Assembly: GCA_016794465.1 (NCBI GenBank)
Contig: JAEUKA010000036.1
Coordinates: 248,001-312,000, forward strand
Reading direction: 5' to 3'
Source of the DNA: Myxococcales bacterium
Lineage (GTDB): Bacteria; Myxococcota_A; Polyangia; Palsa-1104; JAEUJZ01
DNA length: 64,000 nt
Under the pieces are notes generated by a model, which saw nothing but the letters and a program-made list of their open reading frames with translations, was not told the DNA's origin and did not search any database. The translations under genes and the position numbers were made by a program. Positions 58,897 to 64,000 of this stretch are shown piece after piece. Position 1 is the first letter of the stretch. Each line of letters begins with the position of its first letter.

Positions 58897-60735
58897 CTAA
58901 CCGGAAGAGTCGCCTTCGGGCTCGACGTACATGGCGGCGATCTCGGGGGCGTAGTTCTTGACGATGACCTTGCGGCGGAGCTTTTGGGTGGGCGTGACTT
59001 CATCGCGCTCGAGGGAAAACTCGCGCGGGATGATGGTGTAGCGCTTGATCTGCTCGAAGCGGGCGAGGGTCTGGTTGAGCCGATCGATGTGCTCGGTGAG
59101 CAGTGAGCGGATCTTGTCGTGGCCGACGAGGGCGACCATGTCCGTGGGCAGCTGGTTTTGCTCGGCAAACTTCTGCGCTCGCTCGGGATCAAGCGAGAGC
59201 AGTGCCGTGACAAAGCGCTGACCATCGCAGACCACCACCGCCTGGGAGACGAGCGGAATCGCGCGCAGCTGACTCTCGATCGGCTGGGGCGCGACGTACT
59301 TGCCACCAGAAGTGCGCAGCAGATCCTTTTTGCGGTCGGTGATGCGCAGGAAGCCGGCGTCGTCCACCTCGCCAACATCGCCGGTCAAGAGCCAGCCGTC
59401 TTGGAAGGTCTGCGCGCTCGCGTCGGGATCTTTAAAGTACCCAAGCGCGACATTCGGCCCGCGAAACAGGATCTCGCCATCAGGAGCCAGCTTGAGCGCC
59501 GTCCCCGGAAGTGGCCGACCGACCGTGCCCAGCCGCGTCTGTCCCGGTGCCGCAGTGTTGGTGGTGAGCGGTCCCGAGCACTCCGACAGACCATAGACCT
59601 CGTGGATGGGAATGCTCAGCGACAGGAAAAACTCGAGGACATCTTTGCGAATCGCCGCCGCCCCGGACACCGCAAAGCGCAAGCGCTCCAGGCCGAGCTG
59701 GGTGCGAATCTTGTTGAAGAACAGCTTGCGGGCGACGATCTCCTCAATCGCGAGGAGCCCAAACGGCGAGCCGGACTCGAGCCGATAGTGACCGACCCGA
59801 CTGCCGACATCGCGCGCCCAGGCGATGATGCGCCTTTGCAGTGGCTTCTGCTCGGCCAGCTTCAGCGCCAGCGCCGCTTGCAGCTTTTCCCACACACGCG
59901 GCACGCCGAACAGCACCGTTGGCCGAGCAATCAGCAGCGTCTCCTTGAGCTTGTCGATGCCGCCGGCAAAGTAGATCTTGGTGCCCGAGGTAATCGCAAC
60001 GTAGATGGTCAGAAGCTGCTCGGCAATGTGCGACAGCGGCAGATAGGAAACCATCACGTCCTGGTGATCGACCTGATAGGCCGCCAGGCCCGCTCGCGCC
60101 GTCCACGCCAGGTTGTGGTGCGACAGCATCACGCCTTTGGGCCCGCCGGTCGTCCCCGAGGTATAGATGAGCGAAGCCATCTTGTCGGGGGTCAGCCGGG
60201 CAAAGCGCTCATCGACAGTCTGCTCGTGACCTTTGCCGGCGGCCAGGAACTCGGTCCAGCTGATGAGGAGTCCGGGCGTCTTCACCAGAGCCCGCGCTTC
60301 GTCAACGTCACTGACGACGACAATCCGACGCAGCTGGGGCAGCTTAGCCAGCTGCGGAGCGAGCAGCGCGACCTGCTGGGGACCTTCCACGACCGCGACC
60401 GTGGCTTCGCAGTGCGCCAAGATGTAGGCAGCCTGATCAGCCGTCGAGTTCATGTAGATTCCCGACGCCACACCACCTGCGGCTTGCGCACCGAGCGCGG
60501 CCAGAACCCACTCGACGCGGTTTTCACAGAAGATGCCGAGCGCGCCACCTTCGGGCATGCCACAAGCGACACAGCCCGCCGCCACACGATGGACCAAGTC
60601 GCGGTAGTCGGCAAAGGTCAGCGAGGAAAACTGTCCATCGCTGCCGCGCTGAAACAAGACCGGCTCGCTCGGTCGCGCACGGGCATGTTGCCACAGTCGG
60701 TCCAAGACGAGGTCGCGACCATCCGCTGTCTGCAT
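58897..60735 (-). CDS. Long-chain fatty acid-CoA ligase (AMP-forming)
   Basis: A 612-residue ANL-superfamily enzyme that activates fatty acids with ATP and CoA. The core motif is LIYTSGTTGGPKGVMLSHHN; further motifs are VYGLSECSGP and the DGWLLTGDVGEVDDAGFL hinge region. It is of the FadD15/long-chain type without extra domains. Its start is divergent from pntA, and it is convergent with the OmpA-family gene. Confidence 0.93.
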   Translation of the reverse strand: MQTADGRDLVLDRLWQHARARPSEPVLFQRGSDGQFSSLTFADYRDLVHRVAAGCVACGMPEGGALGIFCENRVEWVLAALGAQAAGGVASGIYMNSTADQAAYILAHCEATVAVVEGPQQVALLAPQLAKLPQLRRIVVVSDVDEARALVKTPGLLISWTEFLAAGKGHEQTVDERFARLTPDKMASLIYTSGTTGGPKGVMLSHHNLAWTARAGLAAYQVDHQDVMVSYLPLSHIAEQLLTIYVAITSGTKIYFAGGIDKLKETLLIARPTVLFGVPRVWEKLQAALALKLAEQKPLQRRIIAWARDVGSRVGHYRLESGSPFGLLAIEEIVARKLFFNKIRTQLGLERLRFAVSGAAAIRKDVLEFFLSLSIPIHEVYGLSECSGPLTTNTAAPGQTRLGTVGRPLPGTALKLAPDGEILFRGPNVALGYFKDPDASAQTFQDGWLLTGDVGEVDDAGFLRITDRKKDLLRTSGGKYVAPQPIESQLRAIPLVSQAVVVCDGQRFVTALLSLDPERAQKFAEQNQLPTDMVALVGHDKIRSLLTEHIDRLNQTLARFEQIKRYTIIPREFSLERDEVTPTQKLRRKVIVKNYAPEIAAMYVEPEGDSSG

Positions 60736-60913
60736 GGCGCCATGCTAGCCACGTCTTTCATCGAAGCACAACGACGGATTTGGAAAGCGCCGGCAAAACC
60801 CGTCGCTGCCTATTCGGCACACTGCGCGCTTGTTTCTCGCCGACGGATTGGCCTATTCTCTTTGCCGAATCAGCCAAACCCCGGGGGGAGCAACCGCTCT
60901 AGCAGCCAAAAAC

Positions 60914-62485
60914 ATGAAGATCGGCATCATCAAAGAGATAAAGCCTGGCGAGCGTCGCGTCGCGGCGACCCCTGAAACGGTCGGAAAGCTGGGCAAGCTC
61001 GGCTTCGCGGTCACCGTCGAGTCGGGAGCCGGTGAAGGCGCCTCGTTCCGCGACGAAGACTATGAAAAGGCGGGCGCCCAGATTGAAAAAGACACCGCCA
61101 CGATCTGGTCCGGCTCGGACATCATCCTTAAAGTCCAGCCGCCGGATATGCACCCACAGCTGGGTCGTCACGAGGCCGAGCTGCTGCGCGAAAAGGCGAC
61201 TTTGGTCAGCTTCTTATGGCCGGGCAAAAACCGCGAGCTGATCGAGCGCTTGGCGGCGCGCAAAGCGACGGTGCTGGCGATGGATCTGATCCCGCGCATC
61301 ACCCGAGCCCAGAAGATGGACGCGCTCAGCTCGATGGCGAACATCGCTGGCTACCGCGCAGTCATCGAGGCCGCGAGCTTTTTCGGTCGCTTCTTTACCG
61401 GTCAGGTCACTGCCGCTGGAAAAGTTCCGCCGGCCAAGGTGATGGTGATCGGGGCGGGCGTCGCGGGATTGGCGGCGATTGGGGCGGCGCGCGGGCTGGG
61501 AGCCATTGTTCGCGCCTTTGACACGCGTCCGGTCGTTCGCGAGCAAGTCCAGAGCATGGGCGCCGAGTTCCTCGAGGTCGAGCTGGCCGAAGATGGCACC
61601 GGCGAAGGCGGCTACGCCCGCGAGATGAGCCCAGCCTTCATCGCCGCTGAGATGGCGCTGTTTGAAAAACAGGCGCGCGAGGTGGACATCATCATCACCA
61701 CCGCGCTGATTCCTGGGCGGGCGGCGCCCCAGCTGATCCTGCGCAGTCACGTCGAGCAGATGCGTCCCGGCAGTGTCGTCGTCGATCTCGCAGCAGAGTC
61801 GGGCGGCAACTGCGAGCTGACCCGTCCCGGCGAGGTGATCAACCACCGAGGCGTGACGATCATTGGCTATGTCGATCTGCCGAGTCGGCTGGCTCCGACG
61901 GCGAGTGGTCTGTACGGCAACAACTTGGTGCACCTGCTCAGTGACATGGGCGGCGCGGCCAAGTGGCAGGTCAACCAGCAAGATGAAGTGGTGCGCGGCG
62001 CGCTGGTGGTGGCCGAGGGAGAGATCCTCGCCCCCCCGCCGAAGCCGAAAGCGCCTCCGCCCGCTGAAGCGAAGCAGCCGGCGCCTGTACCCGCAAAGTC
62101 GGGCAAGGATCACAAGAGCGGACATGGCGACGCGGCGGCGAGTGGTCGCTCGCAGAGCCTGGCGCTCTTGTTGATGGCGGCGGTGTTCTTGGTGATTGGA
62201 CTGTTCGCGCCGCCCGCGTTTCTGGCCCACTTGACGGTGTTTGTGCTGGCTTGTTTCGTCGGCTGGCAGGTGGTGTGGAACGTGACGCCGGCCCTGCACA
62301 CGCCGCTGATGAGCGTCACCAACGCCATCTCCGGCATCATCATCGTCGGCGGCATGCTCAAGGTCAGCGGTCCGGAAGCGGCGCCGGCAACGATCCTGGC
62401 CGCCGTGGCGGTGCTGCTCTCAACCATCAACATCGCGGGTGGCTTCCTCGTCACCCAGCGGATGCTGAAGATGTTCCGCAAGTAG
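60914..62485 (+). CDS. pntA: NAD(P) transhydrogenase alpha subunit
   Basis: A 523-residue subunit of the proton-pumping transhydrogenase. The N-terminal domain I starts [20 protein letters not shown] and contains the NAD-binding [20 protein letters not shown]. The C-terminus has an Ala/Pro/Lys linker and three membrane helices. The open frame continues to 60830, but the ATG at 60914 matches the family start. The subunit layout is the single PntA form. Its stop lies seven bases before pntB. Confidence 0.95.
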   Translation: MKIGIIKEIKPGERRVAATPETVGKLGKLGFAVTVESGAGEGASFRDEDYEKAGAQIEKDTATIWSGSDIILKVQPPDMHPQLGRHEAELLREKATLVSFLWPGKNRELIERLAARKATVLAMDLIPRITRAQKMDALSSMANIAGYRAVIEAASFFGRFFTGQVTAAGKVPPAKVMVIGAGVAGLAAIGAARGLGAIVRAFDTRPVVREQVQSMGAEFLEVELAEDGTGEGGYAREMSPAFIAAEMALFEKQAREVDIIITTALIPGRAAPQLILRSHVEQMRPGSVVVDLAAESGGNCELTRPGEVINHRGVTIIGYVDLPSRLAPTASGLYGNNLVHLLSDMGGAAKWQVNQQDEVVRGALVVAEGEILAPPPKPKAPPPAEAKQPAPVPAKSGKDHKSGHGDAAASGRSQSLALLLMAAVFLVIGLFAPPAFLAHLTVFVLACFVGWQVVWNVTPALHTPLMSVTNAISGIIIVGGMLKVSGPEAAPATILAAVAVLLSTINIAGGFLVTQRMLKMFRK

Positions 62486-62492
62486 GTGCCCC

Positions 62493-63923
62493 ATGCAGAC
62501 GAGTCTCGTCACAGTTTCCTATCTTGCGGCCGGTGTGCTGTTCATCTTAAGCCTCGGCGGTCTATCGAATCAGTCATCGGCCCGTCGCGGCAACGCGTTT
62601 GGCATCATCGGCATGCTGCTGGCGGTCGTGGCCACCGCGCTGACGGCATTTTCCCAGGTCACCACCCAGCTGCAGTCAGTGGGCATGCTGGCCGGAGCCG
62701 TGGCAGTGGGCGCAACCATCGGTGCTGTCGTCGCCGCCCGTGTCGCGATGACCAGCATGCCGGAGCTGGTCGCGATCCTGCATAGCTTCGTCGGCGCCGC
62801 TGCCGTTCTGGTCGGGATCGCCAGCTATCTGTCTCCCGATGCCCAGCTAACCGGTGTGGAAGTCACCATCCACGAGATCGAGATCTTCCTCGGCGTACTC
62901 ATTGGCGCGGTGACGTTTACGGGATCGATCGTCGCGTTTGGCAAGCTGCGCGGCACGATTCGATCGAAGCCGCTGCTGCTCCCCGGGCGACATCTCTTAA
63001 ACCTGGGGATGCTGATTGGGTCGGCGTACCTGTTGTCGCGCTTTTTGGCGGTACCCTCCCCGGCTGCCACGACCGAGCTGCTCATCCTGACCGGCGTGGC
63101 CTGCGTGCTGGGCATTCACTTGGTGATGGCGATTGGCGGAGCGGACATGCCGGTGGTCGTCTCGATGCTCAACAGCTACTCGGGCTGGGCGGCGGCGGCG
63201 GCGGGCTTCATGCTGTCGAACGACCTCTTGATCATCACCGGCGCACTGGTTGGCTCGTCGGGCGCGATCCTCAGCTACATCATGTGCAAGGCGATGAACC
63301 GCTCGATCTGGAACGTCATCTTTGGCGGCTTCGGAGCCGATGAAGGGGCCGCACCCGCCAAGCCCAAGGAAGGTGGCGGCGAGCAGCGCGAGGTAGTCTC
63401 CGTCACCGGTGAAGCGACCGCCGAGCTGATGCGCGAAGCCAAGAGCGTCATCATCATCCCTGGCTACGGCATGGCAGTCGCCCAGGCGCAGTATCCGCTG
63501 TACGAGATTGCCAAGCTGCTGCGCGAGCGCGGGGCCACGGTCCGTTTTGCGATTCACCCCGTCGCCGGTCGGCTGCCCGGTCACATGAACGTGCTGCTCG
63601 CGGAGGCCAAGGTCCCGTACGACATCGTGCTGGAGATGGACGAGATCAACGCCGACTTCCCAACCACCGACCTGGCGCTGGTGATTGGGGCCAACGACAT
63701 CGTGAATCCCTCGGCGCTCGACGACACTTCCAGTCCGATCTACGGCATGCCGGTGCTGGAGGTGTGGAAGGCCAAGACCTCGGTAGTGATGAAGCGCAGC
63801 ATGGCCTCGGGCTACGCCGGCATCGAAAACCCGCTGTTCTTCCGCGACAACACCCGCATGCTGTTCGGCGACGCCAAGAAGCAGGTCGACGCGATCCTCA
63901 CCGCACTCCGCGACAACAAGTAA
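62493..63923 (+). CDS. pntB: NAD(P) transhydrogenase beta subunit
   Basis: A 476-residue subunit with about nine membrane helices (residues 1-280) and the C-terminal NADP-binding domain III ([70 protein letters not shown]). Together with PntA it reduces NADP with NADH using the proton gradient. Complete within the window; the pair form an operon. Confidence 0.97.
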   Translation: MQTSLVTVSYLAAGVLFILSLGGLSNQSSARRGNAFGIIGMLLAVVATALTAFSQVTTQLQSVGMLAGAVAVGATIGAVVAARVAMTSMPELVAILHSFVGAAAVLVGIASYLSPDAQLTGVEVTIHEIEIFLGVLIGAVTFTGSIVAFGKLRGTIRSKPLLLPGRHLLNLGMLIGSAYLLSRFLAVPSPAATTELLILTGVACVLGIHLVMAIGGADMPVVVSMLNSYSGWAAAAAGFMLSNDLLIITGALVGSSGAILSYIMCKAMNRSIWNVIFGGFGADEGAAPAKPKEGGGEQREVVSVTGEATAELMREAKSVIIIPGYGMAVAQAQYPLYEIAKLLRERGATVRFAIHPVAGRLPGHMNVLLAEAKVPYDIVLEMDEINADFPTTDLALVIGANDIVNPSALDDTSSPIYGMPVLEVWKAKTSVVMKRSMASGYAGIENPLFFRDNTRMLFGDAKKQVDAILTALRDNK

Positions 63924-63937
63924 AAAGGAGGCGTTCG

Positions 63938-64000
63938 ATGTACCTTGCAGGTCTGGGCAAGAGTCCTCTCCCGTTTGACATGTTTGCGTTGGCTGGTGAT
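63938..64000 (+). CDS. Start of an unidentified gene (truncated by window end)
   Basis: An ATG at 63938 with AAGGAGG seven bases upstream opens a frame reading MYLAGLGKSPLPFDMFALAG, cut off at the window end. It lies 14 bases after pntB, so it is probably the next gene of the same operon. Too short to identify. Confidence 0.55.
   Translation, partial: MYLAGLGKSPLPFDMFALAGD

Noticed and set aside
1..64000. tRNA, rRNA, IS elements, prophage or replication origin
   Set aside because: I looked for tRNA-like T-loop motifs, transposase genes with terminal repeats and clusters of origin boxes, and saw none convincing.

Overview
The window looks like chromosomal DNA of a myxobacterium (phylum Myxococcota), judged from content only. 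It has GC-rich coding (by eye), three Hanks-type Ser/Thr kinases, many cysteine-rich or signal-peptide lipoproteins, a GldA/F/G-like ABC transporter with a DUF4340-type protein, a STAND-WD40 protein, and a secreted beta-helix protein ending in a MYXO-CTERM-like sorting tail. I saw no rRNA, tRNA, CRISPR array, insertion sequence or prophage. Gene density is high, and several convergent pairs have stop codons that touch or nearly touch. REGIONS. 1-3.7 kb: sdhC-sdhA (truncated by the window edge) with its promoter, preceded by a membrane protein and an MscS channel. 3.8-8.3 kb: a KamA/EpmB-like radical SAM enzyme, a lipoprotein phosphoesterase, a strange glycine-rich protein with its own operator-like palindrome, a small membrane protein and a lipoprotein. 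8.3-10.9 kb: a Ser/Thr kinase fused through one membrane segment to a UrtA/AmiC-type ligand-binding domain. 10.9-19.4 kb (minus strand): a gap-pgk-tpiA-secG-dapF-STAND/WD40 operon behind a sigma70-like promoter. 19.5-22.1 kb: truA and an RNase II-family exonuclease, end to end. 22.1-27.1 kb: an ABC transporter operon (ATPase, permease, GldG-like protein, DUF4340-like protein). 27.2-33.6 kb: a 47-residue lipoprotein with promoter and terminator, a zinc-knuckle/Fis-HTH regulator, secreted proteins, and a kinase with an altered catalytic loop. 33.7-38.5 kb: fabH, a VOC protein, epmA-efp, and a formaldehyde-detoxifying alcohol dehydrogenase. 38.5-46 kb: a bifunctional flavin monooxygenase/Old Yellow Enzyme, an FAD oxidoreductase, an ArsA-type ATPase, an A-type Fe-S carrier, and an E1-like enzyme with N-terminal rhodanese. 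46-58.9 kb: more accessory in feel, with a third kinase, secreted Cys-rich proteins, an Rpn-type nuclease, the MYXO-CTERM protein, a 41-bp-period repeat array with two convergent halves, a Sel1 lipoprotein, a two-gene AAA ATPase/TOPRIM operon, and an OmpA-family protein. 58.9-64 kb: acyl-CoA ligase, then pntA-pntB and the start of one more gene. HOW THE GENES WORK TOGETHER. The best-supported link is the EF-P set: efp, the adjacent epmA, and an epmB-like gene 31 kb away together suggest beta-lysylation of EF-P at K35. The strongest candidates for something new are the AAA-TOPRIM pair (a PARIS/OLD-like defence architecture), the 41-bp inverted array beside it, the kinase with a UrtA-like sensor, and the glycine-rich protein.
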